NCBI GenBank assembly: GCA_019454045.1
Contig: SKCR01035587.1
Span: 1 to 64,000 of the forward strand
Source: Zanthoxylum bungeanum
Taxonomy: Eukaryota; Streptophyta; Magnoliopsida; Sapindales; Rutaceae
Direction of reading: 5' to 3'
Length of the DNA stretch: 64,000 nucleotides
Below the pieces are notes generated by a model, which did not search any database, was not told where the DNA came from, and saw nothing but the letters and a program-made list of their open reading frames with translations. This document shows, one piece after another, positions 48,332 to 59,629 of the stretch (its first letter is position 1; every line of letters starts with the position of its first letter). Made by a program: the position numbers and the translations under genes.

Positions 48332-48673
48332 ATGTTTGTTATTGAAATAAACATGACTACTTCTAGTTTTAAAAATTGGATTTTTGATTCTGGTTGTGGT
48401 ACTCATATATGTACTAATGTGCAAGATCTGCGGATTAGCAGGAGACTGGCTTCAGGGGAGATTGATCTGCGGGTTGGAAACAGGACACTTGTTGCTGTTT
48501 TGGCCGTGGGCACTTTTGTTTTGGAACTGCCCTCGGGGCATGTACTTGAACTTAATGACTGTTATTATGTACCTAGTTTGACTAGGAATATTATTTATGT
48601 ATCTATGTTAACCCAATGTGGGTATACTTTTGTATTTAGAACACTGGGTGTTATTTATATAAAAATGATGTAG
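48332..48673 (+). pseudogene. Copia protease of element E
   Basis: In the gag frame, directly downstream. WIFDSGCGTHIC holds the catalytic Asp-Ser-Gly; SLTRNIIYVS marks the C-terminal part. A frameshift near 48650 (IKMM*) separates it from the integrase frame, and the gag stop at 48293 lies upstream. Aspartic protease of the polyprotein. Confidence 0.85.
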
Positions 48674-49824
48674 AAATTTGCACTGCTGTTGCAAATAATG
48701 GTCTTTATATTTTGAATATAAATTTATCTCCAACATATAATATAACAAATAAAAGGCTCAAAATGAGTAACAAAGATGAAACTTACATGTGGCACTGTCG
48801 TCTGGGACACATAAACAAGACTCGCATATCAACACTTTCGAAGTGTGGGTACTTGGACGGATTTGATCCAAATTCATATGACGTCTGCGAATCTTGCCTA
48901 TTAGGCAAAATGCTTAAATCACCTTTTAGCGGTAAAGGTGAACATGCCACCGAACTGTTAGCCCTCGTTCATAGTGACATATATGGGCCCATGTCTAGCC
49001 AGGCTAGAGGTGGATATGAATACTTCGTAACCTTTACGGATGATGCATCACGTTATGGTTATGTGTATCTTATGAGACACAAGTCGAAAACTTTTGAGAA
49101 ATTCAAAGAGTTTCGACACGAAATTGAAACACAGACAGGCAAGAGTATAAAGACATTACGGTCGGACCGTGGTGGCGAATACTTAAGCAACGAGTTTCTA
49201 GATTACTTAAGAGAATATGGTATTCTTTCACAGTGGACTCCTCCTGGAACACCGCAATTAAAAGGTGTGACCGAACGGAGAAATCAAACTTTGTTGGACA
49301 TGGTTAGGTCTATAATGAGTCGCACTGAGCTACCTATTTCCTTTTGGGGATATGCATTAAACAATGCAATTCTTATTTTGAATAAGGTTCCGTCAAAGTC
49401 TGTTCAACAGACACCATATGAGATATGGATAGGAAAGAAATCGGGTTTCTCATTCCTGAAGATTTGGGGATGCTGGGCATGCGTCAAATGTTTGGAAGGT
49501 ACCAAACTTGAACCCAAATCGGATAAATGCCTATTCGTAGGATATCCTAGGGAAACCAAAGGATATTACTTCTATCACCCACGAGAGAACAAAGTATTTG
49601 TTGCTCTACATGCGGTTTTCCTTGAGAGGGAATTCCTAAATGCAGTGGTGATTGGGAGAAAAGTTGAACTCGATGAAAATCGGAGTGATACTGTTCCTGG
49701 CATTGAATCCTCAACGAATATGAATAGTACATCCGGGATGAGACTGTACCACCATCTTCTTTTACACAAGGACCGCGTAGGTCGGAGAGAGTCGGGAAAC
49801 AACCTAAAAGGTATAGGTTTCTGA
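48674..49824 (+). pseudogene. Copia integrase of element E
   Basis: An open stretch of 370 codons from 48712. GAG-preintegrase/HHCC zinc region WHCRLGH...CESCLLGK (near 48790-48900). Catalytic core: Asp in HSDIYGP, Asp in RSDRGGEY, Glu in TERRNQTLLDMVRS, so the DD35E residues are all present. A C-terminal module with KCLFVGYPRETKGY follows. The frame ends at 49824 by frameshift before RT. Integrase joins element cDNA to host DNA in the nucleus. Confidence 0.9.
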
Positions 49825-51011
49825 TCTCACCTCATGTAGATATTAATCTTATTGAGGATAATGAACCGGCCATGTATGAGGAAGCGATAAAAGATATCGA
49901 TTCCGCTTTATGGCAAGAGGCCATGAAGTCCGAAATGGATTCCATGTACATCAACCAAGTTTAGACACTGGTTGATGCACCAGAAGGCGTAAAGCCTATT
50001 GGCTACAAATAGGTCTTCAAGAAGAAGACCGACATTGATGGCAACGTACAAACGTACAAAGCTAGGCTTGTAGCGAAGGGGTATCGTCAACGACATGGTG
50101 TCGATTACGATGAAACTTTCTCACCCGTTGCCATGATTAAATCCATTCGGATAATGCTTGCTATAGCTGCATATTTCGATTACGAGATATGGCAGATGGA
50201 CGTTAAAACCACTTTCCTTAACAGAAACCTTTTGGAGGATGTTTATATGCAACAGCCTGACGGTTTTATCGTGCCTAAACTTGTAAACAAGGTCTGTAAG
50301 TTAAATCGGTCCATTTATGGACTGAAACAAGCATCGCGGTCTTGGAACCAACGTTTTGATGAAATCATAAAAGAATATGATTTTATTCAAAACGAAGATG
50401 ATCATTATGTATACAAGAAGGTTAGTGGGAGTGCACTGACTTTTATTATCCTTTATGTTGACGATGTATTGCTAATAGGCAATGACATTCCCATGTTAAC
50501 GTCGGTGAAAGCTTGGCTTTCATTGAAATTCTCCATGAAATATCTGGGAGAAGCAGCCTTTATTCTGGGAATAAAGATCTACAGGGGTAGATCTAGAAAG
50601 CTGCTTGGACTCTCCTATAGCACGTACATTGACAAAGTGTTGAAGAGATTCAACATGGATCAGTCCAAAAGAGGACTGTTGCCAATGTCACATGGTGTCT
50701 ATCTATCTAAGGACATGTGTCCTAAAACTCAAGATGAGAGAGACAACATGAATCGGATACCGTTCGCCTCGGCAGTCGGATCGATTATGTATGCCATGAT
50801 ATGTACGCGACCTGATGTTTCCTATGCTTTGAGCATGTGTAGTCGCTATCAGGCCGATCCAGGTGAAGGTCACTGGATTACGGTTAAGAATATCCTTAAG
50901 TATCTTAGACGAACTAAGGATGTTTTCTTAATCTATGGAGACGGAGAACTTGAGGTATCTGGGTATACCGATGCAAGTTTCCAAACCGAAAAAGACGAAT
51001 GTAAGTCGTAA
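49825..51011 (+). pseudogene. Copia reverse transcriptase of element E
   Basis: The N-terminal part (ALWQEAMKSEMDSMY) carries two Trp-to-stop changes (49962-49964 and 50010-50012). From 50133 a 292-codon open stretch has MDVKTTFLN, SIYGLKQASRSWNQRF, the catalytic YVDDVLLIGND, FSMKYLGEA, GSIMYAMICTRPDVSYALS and the first RNase H motif GYTDASF, ending in a stop at 51009. The YVDD motif is intact. Confidence 0.9.
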
Positions 51012-51438
51012 TATGGGTACATTTTTGTTTGAATAACGGGGCAGTGAATTGGAAATCTTCCAAGAAAGAGACTGTTGCCGATTCAACAACAGAAGTGGAG
51101 TACATTGCTGCAGCTGAAGCAGCAAAGGAAGCAGTTTGGATCCGTAAATTCCTAATTAGATTAGGAGTAGTTCCGTTAGCAGCTGGGCCCGTTCCATTTT
51201 ATTGTGACAATAACGGGGCTATAGCACAGGCTAGGGAACCGCGGTCTCATCAACGGTCCAAGCATGTTCTTCGACGTTTCCATCTGATACGTGAGATCAT
51301 ACATCGTGGCGATGTGAAGGTCGAGAAGGTCACATCAGATGACAACCTGGAAGATCCGCTGACGAAAGCAATTCCTCAGTAAAAGTTTGAGCGACATGTA
51401 CATAGTTCAGGTATTAGATGTTTGAGTGACTGGCTATA
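51012..51438 (+). pseudogene. Copia RNase H of element E
   Basis: After a one-base deletion near 51022 the frame continues WKSSKKETVADSTTEVEYIA, FYCDNNGAIAQAREPRSHQR and KVEKVTSDDN. A stop at 51381 precedes the conserved tail CLSDWL, which ends at 51438 just before the purine tract. It degrades the RNA strand of the RNA:DNA hybrid. Confidence 0.85.
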
Positions 51439-51453
51439 GGCCAAGTGGGAGAT
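51439..51453 (+). other. Polypurine tract of element E
   Basis: GGCCAAGTGGGAGAT immediately before the 3' LTR start TGTTGGACAG; overlaps the end of the pol frame as usual for copia. Confidence 0.85.
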
Positions 51454-53494
51454 TGTTGGACAGTTATGACCCATAGCGTCACTGTTTGTAAAAGACATTG
51501 TGTTTTTATACAAAATTAACTATGTAGTAATGAAATTGCCTTTTACCGTTTAGTAATTTATTTACTTTTATATTCAAATGGTAAAAGTCCATATGATTAG
51601 TTCGGATTGAGATGATAGGAGACAGTATCAATGCATAAAGATTTAATCATTAAATATCCCTAGTCGTAGTATTATCGAGACTGGACATCGATAATGCGGC
51701 ATAGACTAGTATTGCACTTGTGTCGTTGTGAGGGCATAACGACATAGTTCTCATATATTTAAGTATTTGATACTTATGCAAGTGCGATAGGGGGTTGTGT
51801 TTTACCGATGGTACGGAAAACAGCTTCGCTCTGGATAGACCCCGCGGAATCCCATTGGTAGTATGTATATGTGTCTATGGGAGTCCGCATCAGGGTAGGT
51901 GTATTTGGTCTTAATCTGAGACTTGCATCGCTAGTACTTGCGACAATCGATAAACTTTTGTTTTGGTCATCCGGGGCTTTAACAGGTTCTGTGTACGCCT
52001 CTGCTGGGTTTATAGAGAATCGTAGTGTATTAGGTGTGATGTCGAGATGGAAGTATCACTCCAGATATATGGAGATGATGATCGCGCAGGGATACATAAC
52101 TTGTTCTCTATAAAGGTTGCAACCGTCGGGATAATATGACAAGGTCGGGATTATCCGATTCAAAGAGACTAGTTGCTTGATATCCGATATGTGCTTCGTA
52201 CGGGGCAAACACTATTCCAGACCCAGGCCTTGCACGTGATCATCCGATACTGGATCGCAATACACAATACTATGTATACTACGCCTGACATAGATCCTTT
52301 TATTCCTATAAGGATATTTCCGGAGAATTGGGTAGGCATGGCGCTTTTCTAGAAGCCAACCTTGTCTTGTAAATCGGTAAAATATAGTACTTGGTAAGTA
52401 CGTATTCGGATAGTCCGACGACCGTATTTCCTGCCAACATATCCAGGGATCTCATGGGTCACTTCCCAATGATTCACCGATGACGTATGGCTCACGCTTA
52501 ATTAATCTGGGATTAATTCGATGAGAGAGAAAATTAATCTGGGATTAATTACGGAGATATTTTATCTAGGATAAAATATCGTCTAAAGAGAGAGAACGAT
52601 TAATTTAGAATTAATCGGATAAATTAATATATTCGATATATTAAAAGAAATTAGATTTCGACACGGAATTAAAAATAGATTTTAATTCGGACGAATGAAT
52701 TGATTTAGAATTAATTCGTTAGCGACGTGAATAGTGATTTCGCTAGCTAATTAGGAATTAGCGAACCCGAGCCCGAGTGTGATTGCGAGGGCATTCGCGT
52801 TTCAAATTCGAGTGCGGCACGCAAGTCACATCAAGCGTCAAATCATTAGTCGCATCAAGAGTCAAATCACTAGTCAATTCAAGCGTCAAATCACTTGTCA
52901 CTTTGAGTGATGTGCTTTGACAACTTGATTGATTTGATATGACTTGATGGGCTTTGATGGTTGAGTGTGGAACACTCAAAGTATTTAAATCTAATTCATT
53001 TGACTTTTTGAAAGTTAAATAAATGGTAAATCTTGTATTTAATTTTTGGAAAATATATATATATTTATTTACACATTTTGTAATTACTTAACACAAAACT
53101 CTCTCTCTCTTTCCTCCTTCCTCTCTCACGCCCAAACCCCATTTTTGCTCACTGCCTTGCTTCAAAAACGTGAGCAGTAAGTGGTCTTTGGAGTTGATTT
53201 TGTGGCAAAATCAAGAAGAGCTAGCACTCCGATACACATGCGAAGGTGATAGGGAACTTTACCCATAAGCCGAGAACCGTTTGATTCAAGCTTGGAGCTC
53301 AAAATCATCAACCAAAACTGAAATTTTTGGACAGTGGACTGCTACTTTGGGCGCCACTTTGTAGGAGCAAAATCAATTTGTTTTATTGCCATATCGTCTC
53401 AACAAATCGATGTGAGTATTCCGCTATCTTCGTTGATGTATTCACAATTATTTCCATGCTTATATTGATCTTGGGACCCTTATAGAAACCAACA
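51454..53494 (+). mobile_element. 3' LTR of element E, complete
   Basis: 2,041 bp from TGTTGGACAG to AGAAACCAACA, followed by TSD GTAAA. Hairpin domain at 52498-52760, with an 11-bp stem GATATTTTATC/GATAAAATATC (52556-52580) and CGATTAATT-TAG-AATTAATCG. AAGTCACATC repeats at 52823-52910 and a CT-rich stretch near 53100. It is the reference LTR for the D/E subtype. Confidence 0.9.
52823..52910 (+). repeat. Tandem AAGTCACATCAAGCGTC repeats in LTR of E
   Basis: Three units (CAAGCGTCAAATCA core, 24-bp period), then GTCACTTTGAGTGATGTG as in D and in the LTR fragment at 2027. Confidence 0.85.
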
Positions 53495-55347
53495 GTAAAA
53501 AGGTTAGACCTGAGTGTATTTTTCACATCCGTTTTCAGTTTTATTTTTATTATTTATTGAGTTTCGTTTGCATGATTATTATGGATTGATGCATGATTGT
53601 GGCCCTTGATTAAAATGAAAAATGTGTCGCCTCTCGTGGTATATAGGATGGAAACCCAGACGTAAATTTCATAACCGATTTCAAATGGACGGTAGTATGA
53701 TCTGCACTCGGGATACAACTCCACATACCACTTGAGCAAACGATGCATATTTTATTTTATGTTGTTTTGATGTGTTTATTATTCATTAGTTAATTTCCGC
53801 ATATTACTTGTTAACGTAATGATATGATCTAGCGCATGGGCTTAGTAAGTGTGATGAATGGTCCTCTAATTGAAGGGGTTAAAATCCTTTACCATGATGC
53901 TTCGCCGTGCCGGTCAATGTATATTCGATTGGATGTGAGATATGTTTAATCGGGTTTACGAAATCCGATATTTTTACATTTACTTTTTTGTTTCATATAT
54001 ATGTATTGAGATAAGCGCATGGGCTTAGTAAGTGCGATGAAAGGTCCTCTAATTGAAGAGGTTAAAAATCCTTTACCACGATGCTTTGCCGCACCGGACG
54101 ATGTGTATTCAATTGGATGTAAGACATGTTCAATCGGGTATACGAAATCCGATATCTTTGTATTTACTTTTGTTTCATATAAATATGTATTGAGATAAGC
54201 GCATGGGCTTAGTAAGTGCAGTGAAAGGTCCTCTAATTGAAGAGGTTAAAATCCTTTACCACGATGCTTCGCCGCGCCGGGTATCTTTGTATTCACTTTT
54301 GATTCATATGTATGCATTGTGTTGTGTGCGCATGGGCTTAGTAAGTCGGATTAAAGGTCCTCCACTTGGAGGGATAAAAAGCCTACGGTCTACCTTTACC
54401 GCAATACTTCGCCGCGCTTTGTTATTTACTTTTCGTTATGTATTATTTATTTATCATTCGAACATTAGCATTTCATTCATGCATTTTATTTGTTGCACGT
54501 TATCATGCATGCATGCGCATGGGCTTAACTAGGGTAGGTTAAAGGTCCTCTATTCGAGGGAAAATACCTTAAGGCTACCTTACCACGATGTTTTGTCGCG
54601 CTGTTTATTACGCGACTTATCGCTGTTTTGCAAAATATCATTTTATTCATGCATTTTGTTTCTGTTCATTATGCAATGTTTTGCCGTGCTTTCTTTTCCA
54701 TATTATTCATTCATATGAAATCTCATTGCATAATCTTGCATCACATATAACATGCTTAATTGAAAATTTGTAGTAGTTGCATGAGTATAGGCACACATTG
54801 CATTTCTCTTCTCCTTGGCATTCCTTTCTTTCACTCATGTTAGCCACATTCTTTGGCATTACATCATGGCACGTTTATCTTTAATATACGGACGTATCTT
54901 TAATTGTTCCTCTTTCGCGTATTTGAATTTGCATCTTTTATCCCTTCATGTCATGCGCTTGTTTTGACTCCGTTTATTATGTGGTTATTTTGATCTTATT
55001 TCATATGCTTTTATAATGTGCTTATAACATGATATGTTCGCTGTTATTTTGATTTCCTTTATATTGCATGCCAATATTGCTATGGTTGTCTTGCATTTAT
55101 GTTTGCATGAATATTGAATTCTTATGATGTAATATGTTTGCTATTGAAAAAGACTTTATCTTCATGCATGTGAACTTAGGATTATGGTGCACTCTTGGAA
55201 ATAAGTGTTATTTAGGATCGATTAAATTATTACAAAAATCCTTTGATTACAAGTGACATAAGTAAGGGACCATTCCGAACCCAACGGTTTGAGGTCTTCC
55301 CTTGCAAGGGGTGAGTGCAGCCTTAAATCTCATTTTCCCGGTTCACA
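53495..55347 (+). mobile_element. G2 LTR, right piece
   Basis: Continues the G2 LTR after element E: AAGGTTAGACCTGAGTG, the GTGGTATATAGGATGGAAACC block (as at 62690), five structured repeat units (53832-54601), a pyrimidine-rich stretch and the end CGGTTCACA at 55347. No gene. Confidence 0.75.
53832..54601 (+). repeat. G2 structured repeat array, five units
   Basis: Units at 53832, 54015, 54199, 54328 and 54515, each ~80-90 bp core (GCGCATGGGCTTAGTAAG ... ACCACGATGCTTCGCCGCGC) with variable spacers (period 130-187 bp). Each unit holds a small hairpin after GGT: CCTCTaattgaAGAGG, CCTCCacttGGAGG, CCTCtattcGAGG. Three more units are in the next G2 LTR (62877-63316). Confidence 0.8.
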
Positions 55348-55352
55348 CCGGG

Positions 55353-55362
55353 TGGCGACTCC
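55353..55362 (+). other. Candidate primer binding site of G2 element
   Basis: TGGCGACTCC, five bases after the LTR end CACA. It resembles the TGGCGACTC sites reported for Tat/Ogre elements and attributed to a tRNA-Arg; this is from memory of the family, not checked. About 90 bp further the G2 sequence gives way to a gypsy LTR fragment. Confidence 0.5.
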
Positions 55363-55454
55363 ATCATTCTCCGGTTTAGTCCCCCATGGCTACTCCGTAC
55401 TCCCAACCGGGCCGCGAGCCTGGAACAGCATGCGTCGCCCAGATTCCTGTGTCA

Positions 55455-56927
55455 CCACAGGTTACTTATCTGGCTTAGCGATCGCTCCAGGTCCTAGTCA
55501 AATCTGTCAAAACAAATGGTGAAATATCATTAGAATCGCGACTTACGATATTCTTGACTCAACTACGATAAAATTTCAGATCTTTTCGCGATAATAAAAT
55601 CAAGTCTGATTTTAATGTTCTCAGTTCCATTACTCTTAAAATACCATTACAAACTAATTCATATACATGTCAACTTAAATCATCGGTTTACGTATTTTTA
55701 GAAAATCTTTCGAAAAGTTTCCGCAAACTCTACGGAATGGTCCCAAACCCTCTGAACCTACCCGGCTTTATCCAAATATTTTCATAATATAATATATAAC
55801 TCATAACTATCATTACAATCAAAACACATCATTATAAAAAAAAAACCATTTTTACCAGAAACTTACATAATCGATCTGATCGATTCAAATCGTTCCGTTT
55901 TCACTTAGATTCTATCAAATATAAATATTCAATATACTCATGCTCAAACAATTCAATTTATACATTACGCTACTCTACGAAACCACTGAATATATCCAAA
56001 TATTTAACATAAAAATTGAAATTAGCGAGTTCTTATCGGGAGGTCTTACCAAGATTTTGAGGGCATATACAGACTCAAAACGATCCTACGAATGGTTTTT
56101 CAATCAGAGTTATTGTTCACTCATAGGGTCACTATTCATCGAAGATTTCTCTCTCGTTTTACGTGCAACTATACACAGAATGAAAAATTCATCATGGCCA
56201 ACTTGTAGTACTCTCCGAGAGCTTCGATTTGGTAGGTGGCTCGGGTAGTGAAATAAAACGACCAGCCAGGTTTGGAAAATTCAATTCACGTGTATTTCTT
56301 TCTCCTTTTGCCATTCGTCGGCGTGTAAGGGACTGTCGTCTGCCACTACAAGATGAAGGGGTGACCGGCGCACACCCATGCAATGTCTGACAGGCCTCTG
56401 GCGCAACAAGTATTACACCAAGATTGAATTTGGGACGGGGAGTCGTGTGGGATTTTTCGGGAGCTTATGCATTTTCTGTAATTTCTAGAAACTATAAGGT
56501 ATTTATAGAAAAATTTCTAAAAATTACAATACGACCCCCACGTAATTTCTTCTAGGTCCATACCATGAGACTTTCAAAGAAATTTATATTTTTGAAGTCT
56601 TTCTGATGTAAATTGCGAAAAGTGATCAAAACAAAAGTTGTTCTTCTTGTAAAAACGAGTTTGATGGTTAAAGAATCAGCTTAATCAAAGTTTGTTTGCT
56701 ATTTTTATAGCCCAAAATAAGAAACTTTTACGCGTATAATGATTTAAACATGAATCGCGTAACTAGTTCCAAAATCACATATTTTCCAATGCGACGAAGC
56801 TTTAATTTAAATCGTTCCATCCTATTTTCCAACATATAATCTCTTATTTTTGTATAATCTCGTTCTAAATTCTTAACCTTAATTCAGAAACCTTCCATCA
56901 CTATTCTAAAAAACTCGGGATATTACA
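55455..56927 (-). mobile_element. Gypsy LTR 'R' (Tekay-like), 5' part
   Basis: Minus-strand LTR starting TGTAATATCCCGAG at 56927. It matches LTR T across 56190-56927 and solo LTR S more distantly as far as GCCAGATAAGTAACC (55460-55480, minus strand). The remaining ~2.4 kb of the LTR are missing on the left. It preserves the empty site (single CCAAT, 56786-56790) for solo LTR S. Confidence 0.7.
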
Positions 56928-57520
56928 CCGTCAGTCCTATGTACAGGGCATAGGTATCCTGCTTGTGTTTGTGATCTGTTAAAACCATGGTACACTGCGG
57001 AAGCGAGTTATGAGTGTTATATAGAGATCACAAATTTCTAAGTCGACTGTATTACACCTCAAAGATTTGACGTTCTCATCTATATCCATAGTATAATATG
57101 GATAGTCTGTGATGGATGGACTATACATATGCAATGACCTCGAATTGCATAATTCAGCAAGATTATATGTGGTCGTCATCATTTACGTGTGGGTGAATTA
57201 TGGACACGAAACTGGATTCCTCACGAATAAACCTAAACTTAGAGAGTTTCACAATATGAATTGTACTCGTTGAGCACTTCGACAATGCATTACAAATAAT
57301 ACAGATTATTCATAATAGTTTATTGGATTAAATAAGTTAATTCGAATCGTTTAACGGTTAAACAAAAACACATATACATGGGTATTTTGGTCATTTCCTA
57401 ATTAATATATTTTTATATTTAATACATGATTTAATTAATTACACATTAATTAATTATCAAATGAGATTTTAACTCTTGTCATTAATATATGTATTTTTTA
57501 TTTAGTGTAAATAAAAATAC
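56928..57520 (+). repeat. Inverted repeat, left arm
   Basis: Contains CTATGTACAGGGCATAGG...TGCTCGTTGAGC-type sequence whose diverged reverse complement lies at about 59830-60290. Probably part of an LTR of an unidentified element in plus orientation; it begins abruptly at the end of LTR R. No gene. Confidence 0.6.
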
Positions 57521-59629
57521 TATAACATCCCCAAGTCTGGGAGATGTTACCGGCAGGGGATAGCTGTACTAACCCCATAACCCTCTAACTTTCGACTATA
57601 TTATATAGTATTAATTTTCTAAATGCAAAATCATGCTCAGTGACCATGGCCCAACTCCACAACATGAAATACCTTTATTACATATAAATATATACTCAAA
57701 ATATACTTTTCTTTACAAATATTTAAAGGATACGTATAATGACTTATATAGCACTAATGAATGCATACAACTCTACTTTGACTCTAACTCGAAGTTGAAC
57801 TTGTGGACTCCAACCCAAAGTGACTATAACAATATCCGTCTTCCCGAGCTCGTCCTCAGAGAAAACCTGCAACCAAAGAAAATTAGGAGTGGGGAATTAG
57901 ATCGCTATTCGATCTAAGTGAGTGGGCCTGAAATTGAAACACTCAAATCAATTTATTAAGTCTTTAAAACTAAAGTTAGAAAAAGAATCACTTCATATGA
58001 AAACTCTTTAATAAAACTGATTTTTTTCTAAAGCTGCTTTTGAGTACTATCTTCTGAAAATTATTTCTAAAGTCTGGTTTTATAAACTGTTTCTAAAAAA
58101 GAATCTGGTAACTGAAAACTAGAAATCTAATAACTGTGCTGATCTACTGAAAACTGACACATGGGGGCGTTACGTATCGGTGTCCCCCCATACGCTCTAA
58201 AGCCAGATATTAAAATACATAACATTGGGGCGTTACATATCGCCGTCCCCCAAAGAATGCCATACCTGTCCTTAAAATTGGTGGTCTTGGGGCGTTACGT
58301 ATCGCCGTCCCCCAAGCCATAAACTAGAACTGGGAGTGCGGATCTATACTACCACCCATTTTCCAAAAAAAATCTATGCTACCACCCAAGCTCTGAAACT
58401 ATGGTCTAGGGGTGTTATGTATCGCCGTCCCCCTAGCTCTGCTCTACGTGTGCATATGGTCTCTATCCGTCAATTTCAACTGTATCTCAAGTTACATACT
58501 GGGGTGAGTTTTTACCTCATGCCCCGAAAATCATAAAAATTCATTAATTTGAATATCAAAAATGAACAAAATATTTTCTGGAAAACAGTTTCTTTCTCAA
58601 ATATAACTTGTATAAAATAACTGTAAATCAATTCTTCTTATACCCTAAAGCGTAAAATATAAGTCTGTTATCAAAACAACAAAATGAAAATCAATTTAAA
58701 GAAAGAGTGTCCACTCACTATGCTTGGAAACTAGCTGGAATTATACTGCCTCGACGAAGGAGATTGCATTTCCTGCAATGGTCTAAAAGTGATAGCTTGA
58801 TCAGACTAAAGTCACGAGATGAATTCTAGAACTAGGCTAAACTACTAATTTTAAATGCGTAAAGTCGCAATTCATTATATCATGTTGTACCAGAATGTAA
58901 TATGGGCATAAAGACTGATTCGAGATCTTAAGGGTGGTCTCTAATATGCTAGGGTGGAACTGGAATGGCCTAAAATCAATTTGGCCGAATTTTGTATCTG
59001 CGTCGCGATGCAAAAGTCCTTCACGAAATTACGTCAACTCCTAAAATACATCCATAACATTAATTTAACATCAAATACATCAATATATACACTGAAAATT
59101 CCAGATCTGATCGAGAAGGTAAATTGATCAAATTTTCATGCTTTAATCCAATTTTATCCAAGATTAATCTAACTAATATGGCCTAATATTACAATAATAT
59201 TCACCACTTTCACTTCACAAAAGTTTTACCACTTCCAATTCATCCACTATAGCCAAAAGCCCAAATTTATGAAACAAAATGAACCCTAGAATCAATTCTA
59301 ATAATTCAAGGGGGAAAAAAAAGAAAACAAATTTCCAAGCTTAAGGATTCAGGATTACGTTTTAATCTAAAATTTCCTAAACCTTTTTTTCCTTGAATTT
59401 CCTTTGATTTCACCATGGATTCTTGAAACAATTTTTTTGGAAACCTATTTGTGAGCTCTTGGCAGTGGAAAGAAAAGAAAAATAAAGAAAATAACTTTTT
59501 TCTCTTAAAAGAAAAAAATGGCGTGAAATATGTATTATTTTTGGTCAAATTTTTCAATTTTAATTAAATAAAAAATAGCTTGGTAAAAAAGTGTGAAACA
59601 TGGCAAATTATTTTCTATATATTACAATT
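57521..59629 (-). mobile_element. Gypsy LTR 'J' (Tekay-like), minus strand
   Basis: Left end TATAACATCCCC...GAGATGTTACCGGC mirrors the 3' end of LTR S (GCCGGTAACATCC...GGGATGTTACA). CCGTCAATTTCAACTGTATC (58469) is the complement of GATACAGTTGGAATTGACGG (20012). It contains the hairpin array 58161-58436. The right boundary (TATATATTACA near 59629) is uncertain and no TSD was recognised. Confidence 0.6.
58161..58436 (-). other. Four GGGG/CCCC hairpins with shared loop
   Basis: Four units share the loop core CGTTACGTATCGCCGT. Stems: ATGGGGG/CCCCCCAT (58161, one extra C), TTGGGG/CCCCAA (58225), CTTGGGG/CCCCAAG (58286) and CTAGGGG/CCCCTAG (58406). The last two differ by a paired T-A to A-T exchange. 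Same LTR position as the array in S but another loop sequence. Confidence 0.75.

Larger units (their letters stand above)
35706..53494 (+). mobile_element. Ty1/copia element E with nested element D
   Basis: Bounded by perfect TSD GTAAA (35701-35705 and 53495-53499) inside a G2 LTR. Order: left part of the 5' LTR (35706-36517), nested element D (36518-44699), an inverted leader fragment (44700-45106), the last part of the 5' LTR (45107-45275), primer site, leader, gag, pol, purine tract and a complete 3' LTR (51454-53494). Without the nested parts the element would be about 10.3 kb. About 1 kb of the 5' LTR is lost at the D/inverted-fragment junction. It is the best-preserved polyprotein in the window but has stops and frameshifts. 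Confidence 0.85.
25747..55347 (+). mobile_element. G2 LTR split by copia elements C and E
   Basis: One LTR in three pieces: 25747-25788, 33790-35705 and 53495-55347, about 3.8 kb when the insertions are ignored. It begins TGTAGGCATTGC and ends GGTTCACA, followed by CCGGG and a TGGCGACTCC primer-site candidate, so it is a 5' LTR. The joins match the continuous copy at 61558-62545. The TSDs of both insertions (GAGTC and GTAAA) are duplications of single motifs in the LTR. A long LTR with internal tandem repeats and a tRNA-Arg-like primer site suggests the Tat/Ogre lineage; no gag or pol is present to confirm it. Confidence 0.75.
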
